Made by a program: the position numbers and the translations under genes. Shown one piece after another: positions 7,356 through 15,069 of a stretch of 38,598 bases of DNA; position 1 is the first letter of the stretch, and each line of letters begins with the position of its first letter. The DNA is taken from positions 1 through 38,598 of the forward strand of contig QFOX01000010.1 of assembly GCA_003241645.1 (NCBI GenBank). The letters are read 5' to 3'. Source of the DNA: Azospirillum brasilense. Lineage in GTDB: Bacteria > Pseudomonadota > Alphaproteobacteria > Rickettsiales > UBA3002. The notes under the pieces are model-generated. The model saw only the letters and a list, made by a program, of their open reading frames with translations, made no database searches and was not told where the DNA came from.

Positions 7356-8041
7356 GCAAACGCCGGTCGCTAGGCAAACGCTTGCTTGCTTCCAAACCGG
7401 TCATCTGGCTGATCGCGGTGCTCGCCAGCCTCGCCATTCGCGCGTTGTATTACAGTAACCGGCGCACGTTCGAGGTGCCTGAAACGCTGCGGCCCTATGC
7501 CGACGGCACCACGCCTGCAATCTTCTGTTTCTGGCATGGCCGCATGATCATGCAGCCGTTCCTGCGCCCGCCACTGCCCATGCATGTGCTTATCTCGCAG
7601 CACCGCGATGGGGTGCTGATCAGCACCATCATGCAATGTTTCGGTATCCGCACCGTCGCGGGTTCGCGCAGCAAAGGCGCCGCCAACGCCATGCGCGGGC
7701 TGCTGGCCGTGACCGGGCGCGGCGAGAATGTTTCCATCACGCCCGACGGGCCACGCGGCCCCTTTCAGCAGGCTGCCAATGGCGCGGCGTTCCTGGCCAG
7801 CCACAGCGGTCACCCCATCATTGCCGTAACGTTCTCGGCCAGCCGCCACACACGCATGCGCAGCTGGGATAAATTCATGATGCCGCGCCCGTTCGGCCGC
7901 ATCGCCTTCGTCGCGGAGGGTCCTTTCTTCGTGCCCGCCAATGCCGCGGATGAAGCGATCCTTGAACACACGGCGGCGTTGGAGGCCACGTTGAATCGCA
8001 TCACCGAAAAGGCCGATGCGTTGTGCGGGGTCGCCGCATGA
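7352..8041 (+). CDS. Lysophospholipid acyltransferase, DUF374 family
   Basis: A 229-residue membrane-anchored acyltransferase of the DUF374 family, members of which are found next to Kdo/lipid A genes in alphaproteobacteria. One N-terminal transmembrane segment (about 17-35) is followed by the acyltransferase motifs FWHGRM (H62), ISQHRDG with the HxxxxD-like H84/D86 group, and the TPDGPRGP block (130-137), which matches the family's substrate loop. The enzyme probably adds a fatty acyl chain to a membrane lipid, possibly lipid A. It overlaps both neighbours by ATGA. The acceptor is not determinable from sequence. Confidence 0.85.
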   Translation: MSKRRSLGKRLLASKPVIWLIAVLASLAIRALYYSNRRTFEVPETLRPYADGTTPAIFCFWHGRMIMQPFLRPPLPMHVLISQHRDGVLISTIMQCFGIRTVAGSRSKGAANAMRGLLAVTGRGENVSITPDGPRGPFQQAANGAAFLASHSGHPIIAVTFSASRHTRMRSWDKFMMPRPFGRIAFVAEGPFFVPANAADEAILEHTAALEATLNRITEKADALCGVAA

Positions 8042-9294
8042 TGTTCTATCTCTACAGCGCCCTTGGCCTGCTGGCGCCGCCGCTGGTGCGCCCATGGCTC
8101 AACCGCCGTGCCAAACGCGGCAAGGAAGACGCCGCGCGCATGCACGAGCGGTTCGGCCGCAGCACCACGCCGCGCCCCGCCGGCAAACTGGTCTGGCTGC
8201 ATGCTGCCAGTGTGGGCGAAACACAATCGGTGCTCATTCTGGTGCGTCGCCTGCTCGAAGCGGATGCCGCCCTGCATATCCTCATCACCACGGGCACGGT
8301 CACGTCCGCCGCGCTGGTCGCGCAGCAGAACCTGCCGCGCACCATCCACCAATTCGTTCCGGTGGACCTGCCCATGCCGGTGAAGCATTTCCTGAACCAC
8401 TGGAAGCCGGATCTTGCGTTGTGGGTGGAATCCGAATTCTGGCCGCAATTGCTGGTGCAGGCGAAAGCGCGAGGCACCCGCCTGCTGCTGGTGAATGCAC
8501 GCATGTCGGAAAAAAGTTATCAAAGCTGGCGCGCATGGCCGCGCAGCATCCTGCAAGTGCTGCAATGCTTCGACACGATCTTTGCCGGCACACCGGAGGA
8601 CGCCGAGCGCCTGCGTGCGCTGGGTGCCACCACCGTGGTGGAAGCGGGCAACCTGAAATACGATGCCGCGACCCTGCCGGTCGATGCGGCATTGACGGCC
8701 ATGCTGCGCGCCCAGGCGCCCCGTCCGTTCTGGGTGGCGGCCAGCACCCACGCCAACGAAGAAGAAATGGTGGCCCACGCGCACCAACGCATCAGCCAGC
8801 GCCTGCCAGACCTGCTGACCCTGCTGGTGCCGCGCCACGCCAATCGTGGGCAGGATATTGCGCAGCAATTGCGCAGCATGGGGTTGGAAGTGGCGCAGCG
8901 CAGCGCGGGCGAACCCATCACCGCGCAGACCCATATTTACCTTGCCGACACCATGGGCGAGCTGGGCAGCTTCTACGACGCGGCCGACGTGGTGTTCCTT
9001 GGCGGATCGCTGGTGCCGCATGGCGGGCACAACCCGCTGGAGCCCGCCCGCCAGCATTGTGCGATTTTAAGTGGCCGCCACATGCATAACTTCGTGAGCA
9101 TCGCCACGCAGATGCAGGCGCAACGCGCGCTCTACGCCGTTGAGGATACCGACGAGCTGGCCACCGAGGTGGAACGCATGCTGCGCCACCCCGAGCAGGC
9201 ACGCGCCATGGGCGAACGCGCCTATCTGGCCGTGCAGGAAGCGCGCGGCGCAAGCGACGCGATCCTGCAGCGCGCCATGGCCCTGCTGGCATGA
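8038..9294 (+). CDS. waaA: 3-deoxy-D-manno-octulosonic acid (Kdo) transferase
   Basis: A 418-residue GT30 glycosyltransferase that moves Kdo from CMP-Kdo to the lipid IVA precursor, the first step of LPS core assembly at the inner membrane. The N-terminal anchor (MMFYLYSALGLLAPPLVRPW) is followed by the acceptor block with ARMHERFGR, containing the catalytic Glu (E37), and WLHAASVGETQ (53-63). The C-terminal Rossmann half carries the nucleotide-sugar region LGGSLVPHGGHNPLEPARQ, characteristic of WaaA. The start at 8038 was chosen because it overlaps the previous stop as ATGA. Whether one or two Kdo residues are added cannot be read here. Confidence 0.94.
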   Translation: MMFYLYSALGLLAPPLVRPWLNRRAKRGKEDAARMHERFGRSTTPRPAGKLVWLHAASVGETQSVLILVRRLLEADAALHILITTGTVTSAALVAQQNLPRTIHQFVPVDLPMPVKHFLNHWKPDLALWVESEFWPQLLVQAKARGTRLLLVNARMSEKSYQSWRAWPRSILQVLQCFDTIFAGTPEDAERLRALGATTVVEAGNLKYDAATLPVDAALTAMLRAQAPRPFWVAASTHANEEEMVAHAHQRISQRLPDLLTLLVPRHANRGQDIAQQLRSMGLEVAQRSAGEPITAQTHIYLADTMGELGSFYDAADVVFLGGSLVPHGGHNPLEPARQHCAILSGRHMHNFVSIATQMQAQRALYAVEDTDELATEVERMLRHPEQARAMGERAYLAVQEARGASDAILQRAMALLA

Positions 9295-10280
9295 TGCGCA
9301 CCCCCGCATGGTGGCAGCGGCGGGGCCTCATCGCCCAAAGCCTGCGGCCGCTCGCCGCCCTTTATGCGCTGGGCTTTCGCCTTGATCGTGCGCTCAACCC
9401 TGCCCAGCACGCGGCACTTCCTGTCATTGGCATTGGTAACGTGACAGCAGGAGGTGCAGGTAAGACGCCCGCCACGCTGGAGGTGGTTGCCATGCTGCGC
9501 AGCATGGGTGCTACGCCCCACATCATCAGCCGCGGCTATGGCGGCAGCATACGGACCACCCATCGCGTTGACCCTGCGACCGACCGTGCGGCGGATGTCG
9601 GCGACGAGCCGCTGCTGCTTGCGGCGCATGCCCCCACCTGGGTGGGCCGCGACCGCCTCGCATCGATCGCCGCGGCGAAAGCAGCGGGTGCGACCATCGT
9701 GGTGGCCGACGATGCGATGCAGCACCACCGCCTGCACAAAGACCTGCAGCTGCTGGTGGTGGATGGCGGCTTCGGATTTGGTAACGGCCTGCCATTACCC
9801 GCAGGCCCGCTGCGCGAGCCACTGGCCCCCGCCCTTGCCCGTGCGAACCAACTCATCCTGCATATCGGCCCGCTTACGGAAGAACAGCGCGCGGCCTATG
9901 GGCAGGCCTGCCCCGTGCTGCAGGCAACATTCCAGCCCGTGGGCGATCAGGCCGCGCTCATGCAGGGCGCATGGCTGGCCTTCGCGGGCATTGCCCGGCC
10001 ACAGAAATTCTACGACACACTACGCCAGATGGGCGTGAACGTGGCGGGCACCCATGATTTCCCCGACCATCACCCCTTCGCACCCCACGAGCTGGAAGCG
10101 CTGGAGCACACGGCGAATGCGCAGGGCCTGCGCCTAATTACCACCGAGAAAGACTGGATGCGCCTTGCACCCGCATGGCGCGAAACCATACGCTACCTGC
10201 CGGTTCAACTGGCATTTGCCGATGCCACACCGCTACGGGACGCATTGGCCGCGGTCATTCGCCCCTCACAGCAGGCTTGA
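9291..10280 (+). CDS. lpxK: Tetraacyldisaccharide 4'-kinase
   Basis: A 329-residue kinase that phosphorylates the 4' position of the lipid A disaccharide, giving lipid IVA, on the cytoplasmic face of the inner membrane. The P-loop GNVTAGGAGKTP (49-60) matches the LpxK signature, followed by the lid/DxD region ISRGYGGS and the late motifs VADDAMQHHRL and TTEKDWMRL. An amphipathic N-terminal helix (about 11-40) should attach it to the membrane. It overlaps waaA by the 4-base ATGA. Together with msbA and waaA it shows that this organism makes ordinary lipid A. Confidence 0.95.
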   Translation: MMRTPAWWQRRGLIAQSLRPLAALYALGFRLDRALNPAQHAALPVIGIGNVTAGGAGKTPATLEVVAMLRSMGATPHIISRGYGGSIRTTHRVDPATDRAADVGDEPLLLAAHAPTWVGRDRLASIAAAKAAGATIVVADDAMQHHRLHKDLQLLVVDGGFGFGNGLPLPAGPLREPLAPALARANQLILHIGPLTEEQRAAYGQACPVLQATFQPVGDQAALMQGAWLAFAGIARPQKFYDTLRQMGVNVAGTHDFPDHHPFAPHELEALEHTANAQGLRLITTEKDWMRLAPAWRETIRYLPVQLAFADATPLRDALAAVIRPSQQA

Positions 10281-10312
10281 TTTTTGCCGTATCCTTTCCA
10301 AAATAGGCATGC

Positions 10313-10663
10313 ATGAAAACGCCCGTCCTCTTCCTCGTTGCCATTTTCACGCCGGTGATCCTGTGCGCGACCCTGCTGGTGCCTGCCTATGCGGGCTTCT
10401 TCGGTGCCGCGTACGTGGTGTATATGCCCGAGTCAGGGCCACATCCGCTGAGCGCGAAATGGACGGATATGTTCTACACCATCGATACCTACAGCAGCCT
10501 GTGGGACTATTGGATGACCAACCGCGCCAGCCTGAGTGTGGTGGAATACACGCTGCCCATTCTTGGCATGCCGCTGGTGGGCATCCTGCTTTCGCTGTGG
10601 CTGACCTACCGCATCGGTAAGCGTATCTTCAACCTGTTCCACCTTTCGGCCAGCATCAACTAG
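10313..10663 (+). CDS. Small two-helix membrane protein, unknown
   Basis: A 116-residue protein not assigned to a family. It has an N-terminal hydrophobic stretch (PVLFLVAIFTPVILCATLLV) and a second one near the C-terminus (ILGMPLVGILLSLWLTYRIG) with an aromatic-rich, probably periplasmic loop between (KWTDMFYTIDTYSSLWDYW). A basic tail follows. AGG lies 5 bases before the ATG at 10313; another ATG at 10309 is out of frame. It follows lpxK by 32 bases and probably belongs to the same transcript. Its stop codon is shared with the end of xseA on the other strand (CTAG at 10660-10663). Confidence 0.65.
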   Translation: MKTPVLFLVAIFTPVILCATLLVPAYAGFFGAAYVVYMPESGPHPLSAKWTDMFYTIDTYSSLWDYWMTNRASLSVVEYTLPILGMPLVGILLSLWLTYRIGKRIFNLFHLSASIN

Positions 10664-12159
10664 TCGAACAGGCCACCCTGCTGGTCGGAAGCCGTGGCTT
10701 TGCTGCGCGGCTTGCGCGGTGCCGCCACTGCTTGCGGCGCGCCATTTCCCACCACCGCATCGCGGGTGCCATCATGGAATTGCAGCGTAATAGATTGCCC
10801 ATCGCTCAGCCGCGCGGCTGATTTGGCAATGGTGCCTTCCGCCGTTTTCACCAGCGCGAAACCGCGCTGCATCACCGCCAGCACGTTCAGTGATTGCAGC
10901 ATCGCCCCCTGCCGTTCCAGCTGGCTCTCGCGGCGCTCCACCACGCGGCTGATGGCGGCGCCTGCGCGTTCCTGCAAGCTGCCAATATGCTGCGCATGGC
11001 GCTGCATGGTCAGCACAATGAAACGCGGCGATAAGGCGCGGCCATAATGCTGCACCCTTTCCTGTTTATGCTGCAGGCCACGCTGCAAGGCATGCTGCAG
11101 GCGTTCGCTCAGGCCGTCCAGCCCCTGTTCCATGCTGGCGACCAGTTGCTGCGGGCGCGGCAGGCCACGCGCCAACGCCACCACGCGTTCGCCCGCATGC
11201 TGCAGCATGGTGCGCACGGCGCGGCGCTGGCGTGCATCCAGCACCTCGACCAGCGAGAGTAATTCACTACGCACCGGCACGGCGAATTCTGCCGCCCCGG
11301 TGGGGGTGGGCGCGCGTTTGTCAGCCGCGTAGTCGATCAGGGTGGTGTCGGTCTCATGCCCCACGGCCGAGATAACGGGAATGGCAGACGCCGCCACGGC
11401 ACGCACCACCACCTCTTCGTTGAAGGCCCAGAGGTCTTCGATGGAGCCACCGCCGCGCGCCACGATGATCACGTCGGGGCGATATAATGGTTGCTCCGCA
11501 GATCGCACATCCTGTGCGATGCTCCGCGCCGCTTCCGCGGGCTCATGGCTGGCGCGGTCTACTGACCGCGCGGGCAGCGCGTTGAATCCCTCAATCGCTG
11601 CTGCCACTTGCTCGGCGGCACCCTGCCCCTGCACGGCCACCGGCCAGAGCAGCACATGCCGCGGGAAGCGGTCGCCCAGACGGTGCAACATATCGCGAAT
11701 CACCGCGCCGGTGGGCGAGGTGATGACGCCAATCGTGGTGGGCAGAAAAGGAATGGGTTGCTTGCGTTCTGCAGCGAACAGCCCTTCAGCCGCAAGCTGC
11801 TGCTTACGCTGCTCCAGCATGGCCATGAGTGCGCCCACACCGGCCGGCTCCATGGATTCGATCACCAGTTGGTATTTCGAACTGCCCGGATAGGTGGTGA
11901 GTTTGCCCGTGGCGATCACTTCCATGCCCGCTTCGGGCCGATGCTTCAATTTCGCGACCGTACCCTTCCAGCATACGGCATCCAGTACCGCCTTCTCGTC
12001 CTTAAGCGTCAGGTAGCAATGGCCCGAGGCCTGATTGATGCTGGCCTTGCTGATCTCACCGCGGATGCGCACATGGCCGAAATTATCCTCGACCACGCGC
12101 TTGATGCGCCCGGCGATCTCACTCACGCTGTATTCGGGTTGGTTGTGCTGGAAATCCAT
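10660..12159 (-). CDS. xseA: Exodeoxyribonuclease VII large subunit
   Basis: A 499-residue XseA. With the small subunit XseB it degrades single-stranded DNA in both directions to oligonucleotides. The N-terminal OB-fold (about 10-105) begins at YSVSEIAGRIKRVVEDNF and contains VRIRGEISKASINQASGHCY. The catalytic region follows with GVITSPTGAVIRDMLHR, VIIVARGGGSIEDLWAFNEE and ISAVGHETDTTLIDYAADKR, all hallmark motifs. A long coiled-coil section (about 330-440) and a short C-terminal fold complete it. A tail of basic residues (PRKPRSKATASDQQGGLFD) ends the protein. xseB is not in the window. It converges on the preceding operon. Confidence 0.96.
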   Translation of the reverse strand: MDFQHNQPEYSVSEIAGRIKRVVEDNFGHVRIRGEISKASINQASGHCYLTLKDEKAVLDAVCWKGTVAKLKHRPEAGMEVIATGKLTTYPGSSKYQLVIESMEPAGVGALMAMLEQRKQQLAAEGLFAAERKQPIPFLPTTIGVITSPTGAVIRDMLHRLGDRFPRHVLLWPVAVQGQGAAEQVAAAIEGFNALPARSVDRASHEPAEAARSIAQDVRSAEQPLYRPDVIIVARGGGSIEDLWAFNEEVVVRAVAASAIPVISAVGHETDTTLIDYAADKRAPTPTGAAEFAVPVRSELLSLVEVLDARQRRAVRTMLQHAGERVVALARGLPRPQQLVASMEQGLDGLSERLQHALQRGLQHKQERVQHYGRALSPRFIVLTMQRHAQHIGSLQERAGAAISRVVERRESQLERQGAMLQSLNVLAVMQRGFALVKTAEGTIAKSAARLSDGQSITLQFHDGTRDAVVGNGAPQAVAAPRKPRSKATASDQQGGLFD

Positions 12160-12179
12160 GATGCATTCTTAGCGGAACC

Positions 12180-12271
12180 GTCATTCCAGCGAAAGCTGGA
12201 ATCCATCTTCTTATTGGACATCCCAGCAATCGTAGTTAAAAAAGGTGGATTCCAGCTTTCGCTGGAATGAC
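12180..12271. repeat. REP-like inverted pair (BIME-type element) upstream of purD
   Basis: Two arms, 12180-12205 and 12246-12271, are perfect 26-base reverse complements 40 bases apart. Each arm is itself a hairpin: ATTCCAGC and GCTGGAAT around a GAAA tetraloop. This is the widely seen proteobacterial extragenic palindrome of the GTCATTCCAGC type. The right arm ends immediately before the purD ribosome binding site. The AT-rich middle separates the arms. No other copy was noticed in the window. Confidence 0.85.
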
Positions 12272-12281
12272 AAGGAAAGAA

Positions 12282-13532
12282 ATGAAAATACTAGTCATCG
12301 GTTCCGGGGGGCGCGAACACGCGCTGGTGAAAACGCTCACGCGCAGCGCAAGCGCCCGCTTTGTGGCATGCAGCCCCGGCAATGCCGGCATCGCGGCGGA
12401 TGCACCCTGCCCCACCCTGCCGGATGCGCCAAGCATTCTGGACTATTGCCGCACCGAGGCGATCGACCTTGTGGTGATTGGCCCCGAGCAACCGCTGGTG
12501 GATGGGCTGGCCGACACGCTGCGCGCCGCAGGCATCGCGGTGTTCGGCCCCTCGGCCAAGGGTGCGCAGATCGAGGCGAGCAAGGACTTCACCAAACAGC
12601 TCTGCGACCGCTACCGCATTCCCACCGCGCGGTACGCCACGTTCACCGAAAAACGCCCGGCACTGGATTATGTGCTGCAGCACGGCGCGCCCATCGTGGT
12701 GAAGGCCGACGGGCTGGCCGCGGGCAAAGGCGTGACCGTGGCGATGGATATGGAAACCGCGCTGCAGGCCGTGCATGAATGTTTCGATGGGGCCTTTGGC
12801 GAGGCAGGATCGCGCGTGGTGCTGGAAGAATTCCTCGAGGGCGAGGAGCTTTCCTTCTTCGCCCTGTGCGACGGCAAGCGCAGCATCGCCTTCGCCAGCG
12901 CGCAGGACCATAAACGCGCCTTCGATGGTGACACCGGCCCCAACACCGGCGGCATGGGCACCTATTCACCCACGCCTGCTGCGTCGGAGAAATTGCACGC
13001 GCAGATCATGCGCGAGATGATCGAGCCCACCGCGCGCGGCCTCGCGTCGGAAGGCATTCCCTATATCGGCGTGTTCTTCGCGGGGCTGATGCTGACGAAG
13101 GACGGCCCGAAGCTGATCGAATACAATGCGCGCTTCGGTGACCCCGAAACGCAAGTGATGCTGGCGCGTTTCACCGGTGACCTTGCGGCGCTGCTGCATT
13201 CCTGCGCCATCGGCAAGCTGGACGCACGCCACCTGAAATTCAGCGATGACGCCGCCGTATGTGTGGTCATGGCGGCCAGGGGCTACCCGGGCAGCTACGC
13301 GAAAGACACGCCCATTGGCGGGCTGGAAGCGGCCGCCACGCATGCCGAGATCCTACATGCTGGTACGCGTGAAAAAAATGGCCAGCTGGTAGCCCATGGT
13401 GGGCGCGTGCTGAACGTTGTTGCCACCGCGGCGGATTTCAAGACCGCGCGCGCGCAGGCCTATCAGGCGGTCGATGCGATCGACTGGCCGGAAGGGTTCT
13501 GCCGCCGCGACATTGGCTGGCGCGCGCTTTAG
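12282..13532 (+). CDS. purD: Phosphoribosylamine-glycine ligase (GAR synthetase)
   Basis: A 416-residue ATP-grasp enzyme catalysing the second step of purine synthesis, joining glycine to phosphoribosylamine. The start at 12282 gives the family N-terminus MKILVIGSGGREHALV with AAGGAAAG about 5 bases upstream; an in-frame ATG at 12267 lies inside the repeat and is unlikely. Motifs seen are VIGPEQPLVDGL, VKADGLAAGKGV (ATP-grasp lysine/P-loop), LEEFLEGEELSFF, GPNTGGMGTYSP and EYNARFGDPETQ, in the expected order. It stands alone in the purine pathway in this window; purA/M/N are not nearby. Confidence 0.96.
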   Translation: MKILVIGSGGREHALVKTLTRSASARFVACSPGNAGIAADAPCPTLPDAPSILDYCRTEAIDLVVIGPEQPLVDGLADTLRAAGIAVFGPSAKGAQIEASKDFTKQLCDRYRIPTARYATFTEKRPALDYVLQHGAPIVVKADGLAAGKGVTVAMDMETALQAVHECFDGAFGEAGSRVVLEEFLEGEELSFFALCDGKRSIAFASAQDHKRAFDGDTGPNTGGMGTYSPTPAASEKLHAQIMREMIEPTARGLASEGIPYIGVFFAGLMLTKDGPKLIEYNARFGDPETQVMLARFTGDLAALLHSCAIGKLDARHLKFSDDAAVCVVMAARGYPGSYAKDTPIGGLEAAATHAEILHAGTREKNGQLVAHGGRVLNVVATAADFKTARAQAYQAVDAIDWPEGFCRRDIGWRAL

Positions 13533-13616
13533 AAGTAATTAAAGCGAGCCGGGCGAGCGAGCCATCAGCCCGGAACGGCACGAAGGCATCGCCAGTAGGC
13601 GATCTGCCGGAGTAAA
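13533..13616. repeat. Purine-gene 3' spacer with two hairpins
   Basis: This 84-base spacer after purD holds a hairpin from CCGGGC (13549-13554) and GCCCGG (13568-13573) and a second from ATCGCC and GGCGAT (13588-13603) with an AGTA loop, extendable by GGCA/TGCC. No T-run follows either. It may be an extragenic repeat or a bidirectional end of transcription for the converging purD and yciB. No second copy was seen. Confidence 0.35.
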
Positions 13617-14174
13617 TTAAGAGTGATCCAGCGTGTAACGCTGGATCAACTTCCACTGGCTCAGCGCGAAGGCCATGGTCAGCGTGAACATGCCAAACAC
13701 TTTGAAGTTCACCCAGAACTCGGTAGGGAAGCTGCGCCAGATCACTTCGTTCAGCGCCGCGAGGAACAGGAAGAAAAAGCCCCAGCGGCGCGAAAGCTTC
13801 AGCCAGCCCTCCTCGGTGAGGGAAATGGCCACATCCAGCACGTATTTCAGCATGCCGCGCTTGCCCAGATACACCCCACCCAGCAGCACCGCGGCGAACA
13901 ACAGGTTCAGCAGCGTGGGTTTGATCTTGATGAACTGCTCGTCGTTCAGGGCAATGGTGAGCCCGCCCATGACTGCCACCAGAATGCCCGAGATGAGCGG
14001 GGCCATGGCGATCTTGCGCTCCACCGCGTAAATGATGGCGAGGCTGAGGGCAGTCGCCACGATCAGCGCGATGGTCGCGGTCATCATGTCGGCGAATTTG
14101 AAGCCAAGGAAGAATACCCCAAGCGGCGCGAAGTCGAGAATCAGCTTGGAACTGGCGGGAAGCGAACGGGGCAT
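13617..14174 (-). CDS. yciB: YciB/IspZ-family inner membrane septation protein
   Basis: A 185-residue integral membrane protein of the YciB (intracellular septation protein A) family, linked to envelope integrity and cell division in other bacteria. Five or so transmembrane segments are visible, beginning with LDFAPLGVFFLGFKFADMM and ATALSLAIIYAV, then LISGILVAVMGGLTIAL, LLNLLFAAVLLGGVYLGK and FFFLFLAALNEVIWR. The family motif around NEVIWRSFPTEFWVNFKVFG is intact. It is transcribed away from phoB, sharing the 123-base divergent region that contains a CtrA-type box. The biochemical function of the family is not established. Confidence 0.9.
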   Translation of the reverse strand: MPRSLPASSKLILDFAPLGVFFLGFKFADMMTATIALIVATALSLAIIYAVERKIAMAPLISGILVAVMGGLTIALNDEQFIKIKPTLLNLLFAAVLLGGVYLGKRGMLKYVLDVAISLTEEGWLKLSRRWGFFFLFLAALNEVIWRSFPTEFWVNFKVFGMFTLTMAFALSQWKLIQRYTLDHS

Positions 14175-14189
14175 TGTTTTGTGGCCTAT

Positions 14190-14204
14190 TTAACAGTGTA
14201 TTAA
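14190..14204. promoter_or_regulatory. CtrA-type box TTAA-N7-TTAA between yciB and phoB
   Basis: TTAA at 14190-14193 and TTAA at 14201-14204 are exactly 7 bases apart, the CtrA full-site consensus of alphaproteobacteria. It lies in the divergent spacer 14175-14297, 94 bases before the phoB ATG and 16 bases before the yciB start. Whether CtrA is encoded is outside this window. Confidence 0.45.
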
Positions 14205-14245
14205 GGAATTCACGGTAAAGATGGCCTCACCATACGCAAAAACCG

Positions 14246-14274
14246 TTGACGCGCAACCGCCCGCGTCCTTTCAT
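14246..14274 (+). promoter_or_regulatory. Possible phoB promoter
   Basis: TTGACG (14246-14251) is a good -35; the -10 17 bases on, TTTCAT (14269-14274), is weak. The weak -10 would fit a promoter that needs an activator. AAGGAG precedes the phoB ATG by 7 bases. Confidence 0.3.
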
Positions 14275-14297
14275 TTGGCGGCACGAAGGAGCATACC

Positions 14298-15047
14298 ATG
14301 GCCGGACCACGCGAGAACCCCACCAAAGTCCTGATCGTAGAGGATGAGGTGGCCATCGTCACCCTGCTGCGCTACAACCTTGAGAAAGAAGGTTTCACCG
14401 TGATCTCCACCGGTGACGGCGAAGAAGCCGTGCAGCTGGTGAAAGAGCACCGTCCCGATATTATCGTGCTGGACTGGATGCTGCCCGGCATGACCGGCGT
14501 GGAAGTGTGCAAACATATCCGCTGGAACCAGGAACTGAAAAACACCCCCATCATCATGCTCTCGGCGCGTGGCGAAGAAGGCGACCGCATTCGCGGCCTT
14601 GATTCCGGCGCGGATGATTACATGGTGAAGCCGTTCAGCCCGCCCGAGCTGATCTCGCGCATCAAGGCGGTGTTCCGCCGCATTCGCCCCTCGCTTTCCG
14701 AGCGCGTGCTTGAATTCTCCGGCATCAACATGGACCTGACCTCGCACAAAGTGATGCGCGACGGCAAGGACGTGCATCTGTCGCCGACTGAGTTCGGCCT
14801 GCTGCGCTACCTGATGGAACATCCCGGCCGTGTGTTCAGCCGCGAGCAGCTGCTCGATTCGGTGTGGGGCCATGACATTTACGTGGAACTGCGCACGGTG
14901 GACGTGCATATCCGCCGCCTGCGCAAAGCCCTGAACTACGATGGCAAGCAGCCCGACCTGATCCGCACCGTGCGTTCCGCGGGTTACGCGTTGGAAGAGA
15001 ATACCGACGGCAAGAACTACACGAACTCGGACAACGAGGAAGAATAG
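14298..15047 (+). CDS. phoB: Phosphate regulon response regulator PhoB (orphan)
   Basis: A 249-residue OmpR/PhoB-family response regulator. The receiver domain (about 10-125) has acidic residues E15-D16, phospho-acceptor D59 (in VLDWMLPG), S89 and K111 (YMVKPF). The winged-helix domain (about 135-235) begins at FSGINMDLTSHKVMRDGKDV and includes SPTEFGLLRYLMEHPGRVFS and VDVHIRRLRKALN, RTVRSAGYAL, which match PhoB specifically. Phosphorylated PhoB binds Pho boxes and activates phosphate-starvation genes. No phoR, pstSCAB or phoU is next to it, so its sensor partner lies elsewhere. AAGGAG lies 7 bases upstream. Another OmpR-family member is possible, but PhoB is the best match. Confidence 0.88.
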   Translation: MAGPRENPTKVLIVEDEVAIVTLLRYNLEKEGFTVISTGDGEEAVQLVKEHRPDIIVLDWMLPGMTGVEVCKHIRWNQELKNTPIIMLSARGEEGDRIRGLDSGADDYMVKPFSPPELISRIKAVFRRIRPSLSERVLEFSGINMDLTSHKVMRDGKDVHLSPTEFGLLRYLMEHPGRVFSREQLLDSVWGHDIYVELRTVDVHIRRLRKALNYDGKQPDLIRTVRSAGYALEENTDGKNYTNSDNEEE

Positions 15048-15069
15048 TCGCCGCCGCCGCGTTCGCCGT

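Noticed and set aside
12236..12436. Minus-strand frame ending in LVIPAKAGIHLF
   Set aside because: The C-terminal peptide is the known translation of a REP-type palindrome, and the rest is the shadow of purD.
13622..13648. Hairpin TGATCCAGCG/CGCTGGATCA at the end of yciB
   Set aside because: It lies inside the coding end of yciB and has no adjacent T-run, so it cannot be called a terminator with confidence.
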